48,389 nucleotides of DNA from Furfurilactobacillus milii (GCF_009863985.1 NZ_WEZT01000026.1:1-48389), one strand, 5' to 3'; numbered from the stretch's first letter, positions 7,293 to 17,247 are shown. Made by a program: numbers and translations. The notes: generated by a model not told the origin, from the letters alone.

Positions 7293-9515
7293 ATGAGCAT
7301 CACAGTAACGGGGCACGATTTTAATTTGCAAACAATGCATACCAGCTATTTGATGGGAGTGTTGGAAAACGGTGAAATAGGCCAGTATTATTACGGACCG
7401 CGACTAGGTGACGAGGTGAATTTCGCGGATTTTCGTCATCGCGAATTTCGTTCCATCACACCGACACTGACGGCGGAACAGCCTGAAGTTACGCTGAGTA
7501 TGATTAAGCAAGAATATCCAAGCTACGGTCACGGCGATTTTCGGTATCCTGCCTATCAGGTCACCTACGATAATGGCGCTCGCATTTCTGAATTTGCCTA
7601 CCAAGATTATGACATTATTGATGGGAAACCAAAATTAGGCACCTTGCCATCTGCCAGCGCTGACGTCGATGACAAGCACGTTCAGACGTTGCGAATTCAT
7701 TTACTTGAACGGCAGAGCGGTTTGCAAATGACCTTGAATTACAGCGTGTTCGAAGACGAGGACGTAATTGTGCGAAGCACGACATTTGAAAACAAGGGGA
7801 CATCGACGGTCAAACTCGATGCGGCATTAAGTGCGAGCGTTGATTTTTCTGACGATCAGTATGACATGATTCAATTGTCTGGTGCGTGGGCGCGGGAACG
7901 TCATCTGTATCGGCGACCACTAACGCGTGGTGTGCAAGCAATCAGCAGTACTCGAGATGCCAGCAGTGCGCAACAAAGTCCGTTTTTAGCACTTGCCCGT
8001 AAACAGACCACGGATCAAAACGGCGACGTTTATGGCTTTAATTTGGTTTATAGTGGTAATTTCTTAGCGCAGGTCGAAGTCGATTCCTATAACGTCACGC
8101 GGATGACGATGGGCATTAATCCGTTTGAATTCGGCTGGCAACTCAAAGCACATACGCAATTTCAAACGCCTGAGGTAATGATGACATTTGCCAGTGACGG
8201 TCTTAACGGCATGAGTCATCAATTTCAACGCTTCTTAACCAATCATTTGATCTCAAAACGGTGGGTCAAAGAACCACGGCCAATTCTCATTAACAATTGG
8301 GAGGCAACCTATTTCGATTTCAATGAGCAAAAACTTTTAGCTATTGCGAAATCGGCAAAGTCGTTGGGAATTGAACTGTTTGTGCTCGATGACGGTTGGT
8401 TTGGCAAACGAAACGATGACAAGACTTCCTTAGGCGATTGGCAAGTCAACCTTGCCAAGCTGCCAAACGGATTAAGTGGGTTGGCCAATAAAATTCACGA
8501 TTTGGGCCTTCAATTTGGTCTATGGTTTGAACCGGAAATGATTTCTAAGGAAAGTAAGCTATATGCGGCTCATCCAGATTGGACCATTCATGTGCCGGAT
8601 CGGCGAATGACACCGGCCCGCAACCAGTTTGTGCTCGACTTCTCTCGTCAGGAAGTAATCGATTATCTGTTTGACCAAATGGCGGCGGCAATTCGTGAGA
8701 CGCACCTCGACTATATTAAGTGGGATATGAACCGCCACATTACTGAAATGTTTAGTTTGGCGCTGTCAGCGGACCAACAGGAAGAACTCCCTCACCGCTA
8801 CATTCTTGGCGTCTACCAATTGTATGAACGGTTGACGTCGGCATTTCCTGATGTCCTGTTTGAATCCTGTTCGTCTGGCGGTGGCCGTTTTGACGCTGGT
8901 ATGTTGTACTATGCGCCACAAACATGGACGAGTGATGATACAGATGCCATTGAACGACTCAAAATTCAGTGGGGCACTTCAATGATCTATCCGTTGAGTA
9001 CGATGGGGGCCCACGTTTCTGCTGTACCAAACCATCAGGATCGCCGCGTGACCTCACTGGCAACCCGTGCAGCTGTTGCTTACTTTGGTGTACTTGGCTA
9101 TGAACTGGATATTAGTAAAATGAGTCCGGCTGAAAAGGCGACTGTGGTTGATCAGATCAAGTTTTATAAACGGTACCGGCTACTATTCCAGCAAGGCACG
9201 TTCATCCGTTTACAGAGTCCGTATGCTGGCGACGGTAACGTGACATCTTGGATGGTTGTCAGTGACGATCAAAAGACGGCTATTGCAGGGCGTTATCAAG
9301 TTTTGGCAGAGCCTAACCCAGCCTACCGTCGCTTGAAGTTTGCCGGCTTGAATCCTGATTTTCAATATACAGTAGACGGCTTTGAGGGTGAATTTTCAGG
9401 CCGCCAATTGATGAACGCCGGGATTTTTATTCCAGAATTATTTGCGGAACGCGGTGATAATCGTGATCAAACTTTCGATTTTCACGCGGATCTATACGTT
9501 GTACATGCTAAATAA
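7293..9515 (+). CDS. melA: Alpha-galactosidase, GH36
   Basis: This enzyme hydrolyses alpha-1,6-galactosides (melibiose, raffinose, stachyose). The protein has 740 residues, the usual size for the cytoplasmic lactobacillar enzymes, and no signal peptide. Motifs: NNWEATYFDF near 330 and LDDGWFG near 366 at the start of the barrel; KWDMNRH near 477, whose Asp is the nucleophile; and a CSSGGGRFD to SDDTDA segment near 530-550 carrying the acid/base Asp. I start at ATG 7293, nine bases after AGGGGG; the frame is open from 7269 but without a ribosome site. Expression is probably repressed by CcpA through the cre box. An MFS gene follows by 75 bases and may supply substrate. Confidence 0.93.
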   Translation: MSITVTGHDFNLQTMHTSYLMGVLENGEIGQYYYGPRLGDEVNFADFRHREFRSITPTLTAEQPEVTLSMIKQEYPSYGHGDFRYPAYQVTYDNGARISEFAYQDYDIIDGKPKLGTLPSASADVDDKHVQTLRIHLLERQSGLQMTLNYSVFEDEDVIVRSTTFENKGTSTVKLDAALSASVDFSDDQYDMIQLSGAWARERHLYRRPLTRGVQAISSTRDASSAQQSPFLALARKQTTDQNGDVYGFNLVYSGNFLAQVEVDSYNVTRMTMGINPFEFGWQLKAHTQFQTPEVMMTFASDGLNGMSHQFQRFLTNHLISKRWVKEPRPILINNWEATYFDFNEQKLLAIAKSAKSLGIELFVLDDGWFGKRNDDKTSLGDWQVNLAKLPNGLSGLANKIHDLGLQFGLWFEPEMISKESKLYAAHPDWTIHVPDRRMTPARNQFVLDFSRQEVIDYLFDQMAAAIRETHLDYIKWDMNRHITEMFSLALSADQQEELPHRYILGVYQLYERLTSAFPDVLFESCSSGGGRFDAGMLYYAPQTWTSDDTDAIERLKIQWGTSMIYPLSTMGAHVSAVPNHQDRRVTSLATRAAVAYFGVLGYELDISKMSPAEKATVVDQIKFYKRYRLLFQQGTFIRLQSPYAGDGNVTSWMVVSDDQKTAIAGRYQVLAEPNPAYRRLKFAGLNPDFQYTVDGFEGEFSGRQLMNAGIFIPELFAERGDNRDQTFDFHADLYVVHAK

Positions 9516-9590
9516 ATGAGTCAATTGAGAAATTACTGGAGGGATCAAATGTCCGTTTGAGCACTGTTTTAACCCGAGGGGGCGGTATTG

Positions 9591-10787
9591 ATGATTCGAA
9601 AACAATCGTGGGTAGCCAAGTTTGCTTTATTGTCGATTTCGTTAGTCTTAACTTCCGCATATGTGATTTCAGTTAGTTTGCCAGCCATGAAAAAGGCGTT
9701 CCCAAACGTTAGTCAGGCGTCAATCGAATTATTAGCAACATTGCCAGCGTTTTCCGTCATGATTATGGTATTGCTGAGTGGATCGATTGCCGCCAAAATT
9801 GGCAATAAGAGTACGACCTTGATCGGTCTAATTATTGCTGGTGCGGCGGGGATTGTGCCAGCATTCTCGAATAGTTATCCTGTGATTTTTGGATCACGTT
9901 TAGTGCTAGGCGTTGGTTTGGGGATGTTCAATTCATTGGCTGTTAGTATGATCGGGTTTATGTACGATGGAAAAACAAAGGCCAATTTGATGGGCTTTCG
10001 CAGTGCATTTGAAAACCTGGGTCAATCATTGTTGATTTTTATCGCCAGTTATTTAATTTCGATTAGTTGGCATGCCACGTTTTGGGTTTATGCAGCGGCC
10101 TTTATCGTTGCGATATTCTTTTACGTAGTGGTCCCTGAACCACAAAACCCGCAGGCAGTTTCAGCTAAACAACAAGGTGACAAGATTCATCAACACATTA
10201 ACCGGCAAGTCGTTGGCCTAGCCATCTTTTTCTTCTTTTTGTTGATGATCCACATTGCCATTCTTGTTCACTTGCCGTTTATTGTCACCGGTGTCGGTTA
10301 TGGCACCGCTGGTCAGGCGGGACTTATCACCGGCTCCATGACGATTATTGGCGTCCTCGCTGCCATTTCATACGGGCAGATTTACAAGGCGTTGAGTCGT
10401 TATATTTTACCGATTGGGTTAGCCTGTTTGAGCATCGGCGTGCTGGTCATGGCAATTTCACACACATTCTGGCTAACATTATTCGGTGCTTGGGTGTTTG
10501 GAATTGCATATCCATTAATTGCCGCGCACATGTGCAATAGTGTTTCAACAGTTTCATCGCCAAACTCCGAAACGTTGACTGCAGCCGTATTGCTAGTAGG
10601 CACTAATTCAGGCGCCTTGCTCGCGCCATATGGCATCAAGGTACTGAGTGCAATTACACATGATTCGGTGGGGACGAAGACATTCTTTTTACTTGGGTCG
10701 CTCTTAGTCGTGATAACGATTGGCGCGTTTGCGATTGCAATAACGGCGAGTCATCGTCGTCAAACTTCTTCCAGAACATCGCGTTAA
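9591..10787 (+). CDS. MFS transporter, substrate unknown
   Basis: A 398-residue protein with about twelve hydrophobic segments and the MFS layout: a short charged loop after segment 2 (SIAAKIGNKST, the motif A position), a long central loop near residues 185-205, and a second bundle. ATG 9591 follows GAGGGGGCGG by about 6-8 bases; the TTG just before it is not needed. It lies 75 bases behind the alpha-galactosidase gene with no terminator between, so co-transcription and a role in oligosaccharide or product transport are possible. The sequence does not resemble the GPH (LacS/RafP) carriers usual beside melA, so a drug or metabolite exporter is the alternative. Confidence 0.8.
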   Translation: MIRKQSWVAKFALLSISLVLTSAYVISVSLPAMKKAFPNVSQASIELLATLPAFSVMIMVLLSGSIAAKIGNKSTTLIGLIIAGAAGIVPAFSNSYPVIFGSRLVLGVGLGMFNSLAVSMIGFMYDGKTKANLMGFRSAFENLGQSLLIFIASYLISISWHATFWVYAAAFIVAIFFYVVVPEPQNPQAVSAKQQGDKIHQHINRQVVGLAIFFFFLLMIHIAILVHLPFIVTGVGYGTAGQAGLITGSMTIIGVLAAISYGQIYKALSRYILPIGLACLSIGVLVMAISHTFWLTLFGAWVFGIAYPLIAAHMCNSVSTVSSPNSETLTAAVLLVGTNSGALLAPYGIKVLSAITHDSVGTKTFFLLGSLLVVITIGAFAIAITASHRRQTSSRTSR

Positions 10788-10850
10788 ACCAATTAAAGGA
10801 TCTCCATTGAGCCTTCTAAACGCTGACATGACAGGTGTCTAGGATTCTTA

Positions 10851-10884
10851 GCCCAGTAATGAACACGGATTACTGGGCTTTTTT
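10851..10884 (+). terminator. Intrinsic terminator
   Basis: GCCCAGTAAT and ATTACTGGGC form a perfect 10-bp stem with an 8-base loop, followed by TTTTTT. Confidence 0.92.
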
Positions 10885-10940
10885 AGCGGCCGAGAATACA
10901 CTAATCTCACGATAAGAAAAATAGTGAGGGGATGTTTACA

Positions 10941-11696
10941 ATGCTCAAAAATAAATGGGTCCAATTGTTGGCACCAGTTTTAGTCCTTTGGCTGGTATTG
11001 GGAATTTCAAAATTTGCGGCAAGCCCGCATTCGATTGTGGGAGCGACGATGTGGGAAGTCATCCTTTTAGCTGGTCCACTATTACTGAATCTGGGGTGGC
11101 TAAATCAACCGATTGGACTGACATCGACTCTTTCGCCGCATAAATTAATGTGGATCAACTGGTATGGTATTTTTCGCGCTTTGCTGGCAATCGTGGTGAT
11201 TGGGTTTGCAATCAGAGATGGTCGCGTCACTGCTGTTTTAAGTGCTTTTGTTTTAGCGATGTTTGTGGGTCTCACTGAAGAATACATTTTTCGCGGTATG
11301 CTATTGCCGTTGGCCATTAGAGCTTTTTCTGGAAAACATCAAATCTTTTTTGGCGTAATGGTTAGCAGTATATTATTTGGTTCGACGCACCTTTTCAATT
11401 TAACGCAACAATCATGGCTGGCAACATCAGAACAAATGCTTACTGCGACAGCTGTAGGCGCCCTTTTTGCGGCAATATATCTGAGAACAGGAAATCTTTG
11501 GTTTGCCATCGTAACGCATGCGTTACAAGACTTTCCGGGCATAGCAGGTCCCAGTCATGGCATGCAACTGGAGACGACAGTTGTTCCTGTAATAATTGTT
11601 ACTGGAGTATTCTTTATCTTTGCATGGTTATTGTTGCGAAAAACAAAAGTGAAAACATTGGATTTGAAGCGACTTGGGTTGACTCCGATGATCTAG
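10941..11696 (+). CDS. CPBP-family intramembrane metalloprotease
   Basis: A 251-residue membrane protein of the CAAX/Abi (CPBP) glutamic-type protease family. The motif EEYIFRG (EExxxR) sits near residue 113, FGSTHLFN near 146 supplies the first His, and THALQDF near 196 supplies the last conserved His. About seven hydrophobic segments surround them. Family members in lactic acid bacteria are often linked to bacteriocin self-immunity, but no bacteriocin gene is visible here. An ATG at 10932 directly abuts GAGGGG, so I prefer ATG 10941 nine bases downstream. Monocistronic, between two terminators. Confidence 0.85.
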   Translation: MLKNKWVQLLAPVLVLWLVLGISKFAASPHSIVGATMWEVILLAGPLLLNLGWLNQPIGLTSTLSPHKLMWINWYGIFRALLAIVVIGFAIRDGRVTAVLSAFVLAMFVGLTEEYIFRGMLLPLAIRAFSGKHQIFFGVMVSSILFGSTHLFNLTQQSWLATSEQMLTATAVGALFAAIYLRTGNLWFAIVTHALQDFPGIAGPSHGMQLETTVVPVIIVTGVFFIFAWLLLRKTKVKTLDLKRLGLTPMI

Positions 11697-11750
11697 TTTT
11701 TAATTGCGGTAGCTGTGACATGGGCGTTAGATTCATATAAGAGAAAAAAC

Positions 11751-11790
11751 GATCACACTTGAAGATTTTTACTTCAGGTGTGATCTTTTT
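11751..11790 (+). terminator. Intrinsic terminator
   Basis: GATCACACTTGAAG and TTCAGGTGTGATC pair around an AT-rich loop and are followed by TTTTT. It ends the CPBP protease transcript. Confidence 0.9.
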
Positions 11791-11859
11791 GATGATGTAT
11801 TTTGTTTAATAGTAGCGTTTATTTTTTGCGAATGCTTTTTGTCCAAAGGCCACTGAATG

Positions 11860-12037
11860 AGTGAAGTGGCCTGGTGACAGAGTTCAGTGAAAGTCATACT
11901 AGCTGGCAGAAGCCAGCTAGTATGACGGGGCGACTTCAGAGACGAGCGGGTTATGCGGCTCTGAATCGAGGTTGAAGACTCCGGGTTTGGGAGGCTGAGA
12001 CCGGTCCCATGGAACGGCGTCGCCAGACCGCGTAACG
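11860..12037 (+). repeat. Structured intergenic element, copy 3 (subtype II)
   Basis: The outer stem pairs GGCCTGGTGAC with GTCGCCAGACC. Hairpin 1 is a perfect 14-bp stem, 11893-11906 with 11913-11926. Hairpin 2 pairs TTCAGAG with CTCTGAA. Hairpin 3 pairs ACTCC with GGAGG-type bases. Conserved blocks CGAGGTTGAAGACTCC, GAGACCGGTCCCATGGAAC and CGTAACG follow. It fills the gap between the CPBP terminator and the 3' end of pepX and has no head-to-head partner. Confidence 0.78.
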
Positions 12038-12067
12038 CAATCACGCAATCACATATATCGTACCGAA

Positions 12068-14500
12068 TTAGTCCTTGAACGGAACATCCACAAAACTGTG
12101 ATCCAAACTAATGGAGTATTGTAAATCTTGATTGCCACGTACCGTCATCCCAAAGTCGGTTGCATAAACAACCAATCCCAGTTGATGACCAGCTAACAGT
12201 CGATGGAACGTTGGCTGGAGTTCAACGCTGACCTCGTAGAATTGATTTGGCTTTAGTTCATCGTTTTGCCAAGGATGCTCACGGTTTTGCAGGTTAATGT
12301 GGCCCTTGGTAATCATCTTAAACGCAGTCTTATGACTGGCCAACATGAATTCTCGCAAACTATCTTCACGCCAGTGGTAGCCCAGATCCAGACCGTGTGC
12401 ATTAATCGTCGTTGGCGAAATATTGAAACGTTTGGCCTCACCGTAGTCAACCAATTGGAAGCTCAGCATGCCTAACGGTTGGTTAACAGCGACTGCGGCG
12501 TGGACGATAACTTTCCCATCAATGATTTTCGTATCATCAAACTGGGCAGATTTCATTAATAGTCGATTATTACTCAAAGCATTTTTATCAGCAGTTAAGA
12601 GTTCTTGTTCCCAAACGTCATTATGCGCGGCGTATCGGTCAAACGTTTCTTGGGGAAGCTGATCGCTAAACGATTTGGCCCCGTGATTAGCAGGCGTTGC
12701 AACCAGTTCGTCGTTTGCAAAATAGTAACGTGATTTCGGTAACGTTGGTTCAGACCAGTCTTTGTATGCCGTCCAGGTTTCTGGCGTGACATTGTCTTGA
12801 ATAACGACGTTTGGTAATTGTTCCTTAGCGCCGTTATCAACGCCGTAGAGTTCATGACTGAGCCAGAGGTTCATCATGTCGGTATAGTCGATTGACCGGA
12901 AAGCGTTGATATAGATATGTTGCCCTTGGTGAAGAATAATTTTTTTGGTAACGGGTAAGTCACGTAATCCGTCCCACAAACGTTCCACGTTGCGTGGTTT
13001 AACGTTCCAGTCGTTTAAACCGTGAACCATTACGATATCGGCTTTAATATTTTTAATGTTTTTGCGATAGTTTCGTTCATCCCAGAATGTATTGTAATTG
13101 CCGCTCTCACGGTCCATTTGTTCTTGCATTAACTTCATTTGTGCATCGAAGAATGGTTTGATGCCATGGTAATCGGCGGGTTTCATCATTCGACTGAATG
13201 TTTCAACGGCCAGAACGTCCGCGTCCTCACCAAGGAAGCCACCAGGCGCAATTACTAAGCCGTTATCGCGATAATAATCGTACCAGGAAGAGATGGCGGC
13301 TTCTGAAATAATGGTCTTCAAACCGTCGACACCAGTCGTAGCAGCCGCAGTTGCCAATGTGCCCAGGTAGGAACGACCTGTCATGGCAATATTGCCATTG
13401 CACCACCAAGCCTTAATGGCAATATTATCGGTACGGTTGGTGAAGGCACGCCGTGATCCGTTAAGCCATTCGATGATGGCAACAGTCGATTTTGTTTGTT
13501 CAACGGAACCACACGTTTGAACGCCATCGGAATCGACCGTGCCAATGCCCGCCGCGTAGACAGCTGCGAAGCCACGGGCCAGGAAGTAGTCGTTTAATGT
13601 GTAACTTGCTTCGCGACCAAATGTTTCTTCGGTTGTTGTCGTCTCACCAGCAACGGTGCGTTTGTCCGGTAAAGTTTGGTCATTTTCGTGGTATTCAATG
13701 TCAGCATAGCTAGTATGATTGGGCTCTTTGGCTGTTAGCGGCACGTTGACATTGTGTGTTTGTGCCTCGCCGGCTTCGTCGTTAATCCCCTGATTATAGG
13801 GGCTCGACGTATAGAGCGCTGGAACTTTCAAACCATCGTTTGTTTCGCGCGGGCGGATAATCTCTGCCTTTAATAAATCGAGCTTGCCGTCATGATCGGA
13901 ATCAACGTCACTTTCGACATAAACCACTTCACGAATCAGATTGTTTTGATCAAACACAGGCTGTGCTTTCCCGTTAAAGAATAACGGTTTTTTGCTGGCA
14001 GGGAGGGCATATAAACTAGTGAAGTAGCCATTAACGGCCAGTTTGTCCAAATATGTTTGCCCATTTTTAGTGTGCGTAGTTAACAAAAGATACCACGCTG
14101 CCAACACGTCATCTTTAGACCATTCGTCATGATCCGTGTGGTAAACCGGCAGTTGGATCTTAGCCATGGCAGCCAATGGATCGGTTAAGTCGTAGTCGAC
14201 GGTTTCCAGGAAGTCTAACAATTGCAAGGCCACGCGATAGAAAATTGACGCAGTCACAGGTTGTTCTAAATCCAACCAGTCGGCTAGGTTAGTCTCTGGG
14301 GTCGCCAGGTAGTTAGCCAGTTTGATGTCAAAGTTGCTGCCAGTAGTGGCGTCCAAAAAGGCCTTGCGCAGTAACAAACGGTATGTGAAGACACCATTTG
14401 TCGCATTAGCAACGCTGGCATCGTAAAAGCTGATTGTCTGCATTTCACTGATTGCCGTTGTTAAATCGGTATCCAGACGAGCAAACTGATTATTTTTCAT
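12068..14500 (-). CDS. pepX: X-prolyl dipeptidyl aminopeptidase PepX
   Basis: PepX (family S15) releases X-Pro dipeptides from the N-termini of proline-rich peptides in the cytoplasm. The protein has 810 residues, the usual size. It shows the helical N-terminal domain (about 1-180), the hydrolase domain with nucleophile motif GRSYLG near residue 370, the catalytic His region GQHIY near 525, and a C-terminal beta domain. Start: AAGGAG precedes the ATG by six bases. It is transcribed alone on the minus strand, divergently from the OppA-like gene, so a promoter region is shared between two peptide-use genes. No signal peptide. Confidence 0.95.
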   Translation of the reverse strand: MKNNQFARLDTDLTTAISEMQTISFYDASVANATNGVFTYRLLLRKAFLDATTGSNFDIKLANYLATPETNLADWLDLEQPVTASIFYRVALQLLDFLETVDYDLTDPLAAMAKIQLPVYHTDHDEWSKDDVLAAWYLLLTTHTKNGQTYLDKLAVNGYFTSLYALPASKKPLFFNGKAQPVFDQNNLIREVVYVESDVDSDHDGKLDLLKAEIIRPRETNDGLKVPALYTSSPYNQGINDEAGEAQTHNVNVPLTAKEPNHTSYADIEYHENDQTLPDKRTVAGETTTTEETFGREASYTLNDYFLARGFAAVYAAGIGTVDSDGVQTCGSVEQTKSTVAIIEWLNGSRRAFTNRTDNIAIKAWWCNGNIAMTGRSYLGTLATAAATTGVDGLKTIISEAAISSWYDYYRDNGLVIAPGGFLGEDADVLAVETFSRMMKPADYHGIKPFFDAQMKLMQEQMDRESGNYNTFWDERNYRKNIKNIKADIVMVHGLNDWNVKPRNVERLWDGLRDLPVTKKIILHQGQHIYINAFRSIDYTDMMNLWLSHELYGVDNGAKEQLPNVVIQDNVTPETWTAYKDWSEPTLPKSRYYFANDELVATPANHGAKSFSDQLPQETFDRYAAHNDVWEQELLTADKNALSNNRLLMKSAQFDDTKIIDGKVIVHAAVAVNQPLGMLSFQLVDYGEAKRFNISPTTINAHGLDLGYHWREDSLREFMLASHKTAFKMITKGHINLQNREHPWQNDELKPNQFYEVSVELQPTFHRLLAGHQLGLVVYATDFGMTVRGNQDLQYSISLDHSFVDVPFKD

Positions 14501-14641
14501 AATAAACTCCTTTATGTCTGCAAACCGATTTAGAGTGCATCACTTGATTTGCAAACTCAAACACAATTTAAAAATAATTATACCGCTTTCTTTCATGCGA
14601 TAATGGCAACAAAATGAGAAACTTTAGAAGAGAAAGTTTAG

Positions 14642-14670
14642 TTGACAAGGCTACTTATTTTCAGTAAGTT
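14642..14670 (+). promoter_or_regulatory. Candidate promoter of the Cys leader and OppA-like gene
   Basis: A perfect TTGACA at 14642-14647 is followed after 17 bases by TAAGTT, a weak -10 box. It lies 34 bases before the leader peptide start. Confidence 0.5.
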
Positions 14671-14703
14671 TATCAAGAAGGAATAACGGATGGAGGCTAT
14701 CAC

Positions 14704-14793
14704 ATGTCATTCACGACAAAAACAGTCGAACGTGTTTGTTGCACACATAAACAGTGTGTTTGTTTTGTTGTGGCTCAACGTGTGGTTAGTTAA
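14704..14793 (+). CDS. Cysteine-rich leader peptide, 29 residues
   Basis: A small frame with a strong ribosome site (GGAGG, six to seven bases before the ATG). It reads MSFTTKTVER, then VCCTHKQCVC, then FVVAQRVVS. Four of nine consecutive residues (12, 13, 18 and 20) are Cys, a very rare residue in this proteome. It is followed by a hairpin terminator and then by the peptide-binding gene. The combination fits a regulatory leader whose translation measures Cys-tRNA, rather than a functional peptide. No signal peptide. A small Zn-binding protein is the alternative, but the length and the terminator argue against it. Confidence 0.7.
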   Translation: MSFTTKTVERVCCTHKQCVCFVVAQRVVS

Positions 14794-14866
14794 CAAGTCT
14801 AGTTATCGATAATCTTTGATGATGACAGCGGGCCTGACCACAATGTTGGTTAGGCTCGCTATTTTT
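14768..14866 (+). promoter_or_regulatory. Attenuator behind the Cys leader peptide
   Basis: The terminator stem is AGCGGGCCTGACC (from 14827) with GGTTAGGCTCGCT (to 14860), followed by ATTTTTG. Its 5' arm contains TGACCACAA (14835-14843), which is complementary to TTGTGGCTCA (14768-14777, one bulge) inside the last third of the leader frame. The two pairings exclude each other. A ribosome paused at the first Cys pair (14737-14742) leaves 14768-14777 free to break the terminator; a ribosome finishing at 14791 masks it and lets the terminator form. Confidence 0.6.
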
Positions 14867-14972
14867 GTCAATAAACTAAGGTTGGTGGCAAACGTGCGAT
14901 GTTGGATTTACGGGCTATGGAATAAGTAAGCATACATTGGGAGTCAAATTTAAATTAAACGGGGCGATAAAA

Positions 14973-16598
14973 GTGAAACACTTTAAACATTATCTTCGAA
15001 CGGTTGCGTTAGTTTCGGTTGCAACAGTTACGGCCATTACGTTGGCTGCCTGTGGTAATAAAAAGACCACCGCTAATAAAAATAATTTTCGCGTAGGTAC
15101 CGTTGACGCCTTAGCGACGTTGAACAGTAGCCGTTACTCCGACATTAGTTCTGGTGAAGCCATTCAAAACGCAATTGAAGGACTTTACAGACTTAATCAA
15201 AAAGGCAAGCCAGTATTGGCTGGAGCGAAGTCCGTCACCGTGTCCAAAGATCAAAAGGTATATACATTTAAACTGCAGACAAATAAATGGACAAACGGCG
15301 ATCCTGTAACAGCACAAAACTACGTTTACGCATGGCGGAAGCTTGCTGATCCAACAACGGGCTCACCGAATTCGCAAAACATTGACCCATTGCAGAATGG
15401 TCAGGATGTCCGTTTGGGCAAGAAACCAATCACTGATTTAGGTGTAAAGGCGTTAAACAAGACGACACTTCAAGTTACACTAGCCAATCCAATCACTTAC
15501 TTGAACGAATTGCTGGCCACCGCCCCATATGCGCCTCAAGATGAAGCCTATGTTAAGAAGCAGGGACAGGCGTACGGTACGAGCGCTGCTCATGCTATTT
15601 ACAACGGTCCATTTAAAGTGACTGAGTGGACGGGAACGAATGACAAGTGGGCCTTTGTAAAGAATTCAAAATATTGGGACGCTAAGTCGGTTCATATCAA
15701 TAAAATTTCGTTGACGACCGTTAAGTCTGAAAGTACAGCGGCAAACCTATACCAGTCCGGTAAGTTAGACTTTATTGATTTGGACAATGAGTATGTCAAG
15801 CAGTATAAGGGCCGGAGCGGATATCACGTTCGTAAGATCCCGGCAATTGGCTACTTAAACTTCAATACTAAGCGGGAAGCGACGGGCAATGTTCACATTC
15901 GCCGTGCCCTTGCCACTGGTTTCAATAAAACACAATTAACAAAGAATGTTTTGCAGGATGGGTCAACACCACTAAACGGGATTGTGCCAGCAAACTTTGT
16001 TAAAAATTCGGTCACTGGTGAAGATTTCCGGAAGTATAGCGGCAATTTAGTTCCTTATGACCGTGCTTACGCGCAAAAGGAATTCAAGGAAGGGCTGAAA
16101 GAACTTGGTAAAAAGAGCCTGACGCTGGAATTCTTATCAGCGGATACACCAGAGGCGAAGGCTGTCGCCGAGTTCATGCAAAGCTCATATCAAAAGAACC
16201 TGCCAGGGCTGAAGATTTCGGTCCGCGAAGTACCATTGAAACAACGCTTGAATTTTGGTCACAACTATCAGTTTGATATTGTTTACGGTATTTGGAGTCC
16301 GGATTATCAAGATCCTTACCAATTCATCACGGATGGTGGGGCTTACCACTTGAACACGGACTACAAGAATCCAACGTACCTGAAGGATGTGGCTGACGCC
16401 AACTCAACGTACGCCACAAACCCAACCAAGCGTTGGGCAGCCTTGAAGGATGCTGAATATCAGATTGTTAAGAAGGACGCGTTTACTGCACCGGTTTACC
16501 AAGGCGCTTACGTTTATATGCAACGCCCGAGCGTTAAGGGACTGGCCATTGATCCAAATGGAACAAGTTTGTTCTTCCGTGACGTGACAATCAAGTAA
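14973..16598 (+). CDS. OppA-like peptide-binding lipoprotein, orphan
   Basis: An extracellular solute-binding protein of family 5 (541 residues). Starting at GTG 14973, six bases after GGGGCG, it has a Lys-rich N-terminus, a hydrophobic run and lipobox LAAC near residue 28. The longer frame from 14937 would put extra residues before the signal peptide and has no ribosome site. Family marks include the TNKWTNGDPVTAQNYVYAW segment near residue 105 and YNGPFKV near 210. No permease genes adjoin it, and the full opp operon with its own binding protein lies at 36 kb, so it probably docks on that or another transporter. The Cys leader suggests that its cargo supplies cysteine, which is inference. 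Confidence 0.88.
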   Translation: MKHFKHYLRTVALVSVATVTAITLAACGNKKTTANKNNFRVGTVDALATLNSSRYSDISSGEAIQNAIEGLYRLNQKGKPVLAGAKSVTVSKDQKVYTFKLQTNKWTNGDPVTAQNYVYAWRKLADPTTGSPNSQNIDPLQNGQDVRLGKKPITDLGVKALNKTTLQVTLANPITYLNELLATAPYAPQDEAYVKKQGQAYGTSAAHAIYNGPFKVTEWTGTNDKWAFVKNSKYWDAKSVHINKISLTTVKSESTAANLYQSGKLDFIDLDNEYVKQYKGRSGYHVRKIPAIGYLNFNTKREATGNVHIRRALATGFNKTQLTKNVLQDGSTPLNGIVPANFVKNSVTGEDFRKYSGNLVPYDRAYAQKEFKEGLKELGKKSLTLEFLSADTPEAKAVAEFMQSSYQKNLPGLKISVREVPLKQRLNFGHNYQFDIVYGIWSPDYQDPYQFITDGGAYHLNTDYKNPTYLKDVADANSTYATNPTKRWAALKDAEYQIVKKDAFTAPVYQGAYVYMQRPSVKGLAIDPNGTSLFFRDVTIK

Positions 16599-16611
16599 TA
16601 GCAGATTTATA

Positions 16612-16649
16612 AAGTGCAATGACGGTTACGAATCGTTGTTGCACTTTTT
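16612..16649 (+). terminator. Intrinsic terminator
   Basis: AAGTGCAATGACG and CGTTGTTGCACTT pair around a 9-base loop, followed by a T-run. It ends the OppA-like transcript. On the other strand it could end transcription through the element at 16665. Confidence 0.85.
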
Positions 16650-16664
16650 GTTTTGTATCGATGG

Positions 16665-16867
16665 CCGCTTACGGTTGTCAACAGTGACACGCTCGCCGTG
16701 GGACCGGTTCAGGCCTTCTGAAGTTCGAAGTTCTTCACCTCGCCACCAAGCCTCGTGAGAACTGCGAGTCTTGGTGGCCCGTCCGTGGTGTAAATTCGGT
16801 AAAACCATCCCGAATTAACACCACTTTCACGGCTCGGTATCACTGTTGACGCCCTTCAGTTAACATA
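16665..16867 (-). repeat. Structured intergenic element, copy 4 (subtype I)
   Basis: Read on the minus strand the outer stem is GTCAACAGTGAT with GTCACTGTTGAC, then GCCGTG with CACGGC. Hairpin 1 pairs GTGGTGTTAATTCGG with CCGAATTTACACCAC. Hairpin 2 pairs CCACCAAG with CTTGGTGG. Hairpin 3 pairs CTTC with GAAG. Conserved GGCGAGGTGAA, GAACCGGTCCCACGGCGAGC and GACAACCGTAAGCGG are present. Hairpins 2 and 3 differ in sequence from the other copies yet keep pairing. Confidence 0.8.
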
Positions 16868-17054
16868 GTGATAGTAATTTTGCAGTAGTAGGGAACAAAC
16901 TGCTTAACTACCTGTCACGACATGGAGGATAGTCTAAAAAATTTGCGTTAGCTATCACTTATCAATCAGAACTGGACTGCCTAGTTGACGTGGATTGGAC
17001 TTTATTTGAATGAATTAATGCGCCAACGTTTGATTTGACTGCTAGCAAAGTGAA

Positions 17055-17247
17055 TGTGAGCGAGAGGGCGGCAGCGTTGAAACCGACTGTGAGCGTGTTG
17101 AAGATTCGGTGATCTGTCCGAATCTTCAACACGGGATGATCTTAAAGACGGTGGGGTGTGCCGGCTTTAAGGCGAGGCGAAAGACTGTGGTTTTCAGGCT
17201 CAAGCCGGTCCCAACAGGAGGTTTCAAAAGCAGCCAACCGTTAGCGG
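17055..17247 (+). repeat. Structured intergenic element, copy 5 (subtype I)
   Basis: It begins with TGTGAGCGAGAGGGCGGC. Hairpin 1 is a perfect 15-bp stem within 17095-17132 (GTGTTGAAGATTCGG and CCGAATCTTCAACAC). Hairpin 2 pairs CTTAAAG with CTTTAAG and has an inner ACGG/CCGG stem. Hairpin 3 pairs GACTG with CAGGC-type bases. It ends CAACCGTTAGCGG. The outer stem is weaker (GTTGAAACC with GGTTTCAA). It stands head to head with copy 4, 187 bases away. The stretch 16868-17054 holds nothing else I can name. Confidence 0.75.

Noticed and set aside
11769-12044. 91-codon minus-strand frame across the element at 11860, and similar frames at 1650, 16626, 25358 and 33502
   Set aside because: They run through structured repeats, lack ribosome sites, and the other copies do not preserve the frame.
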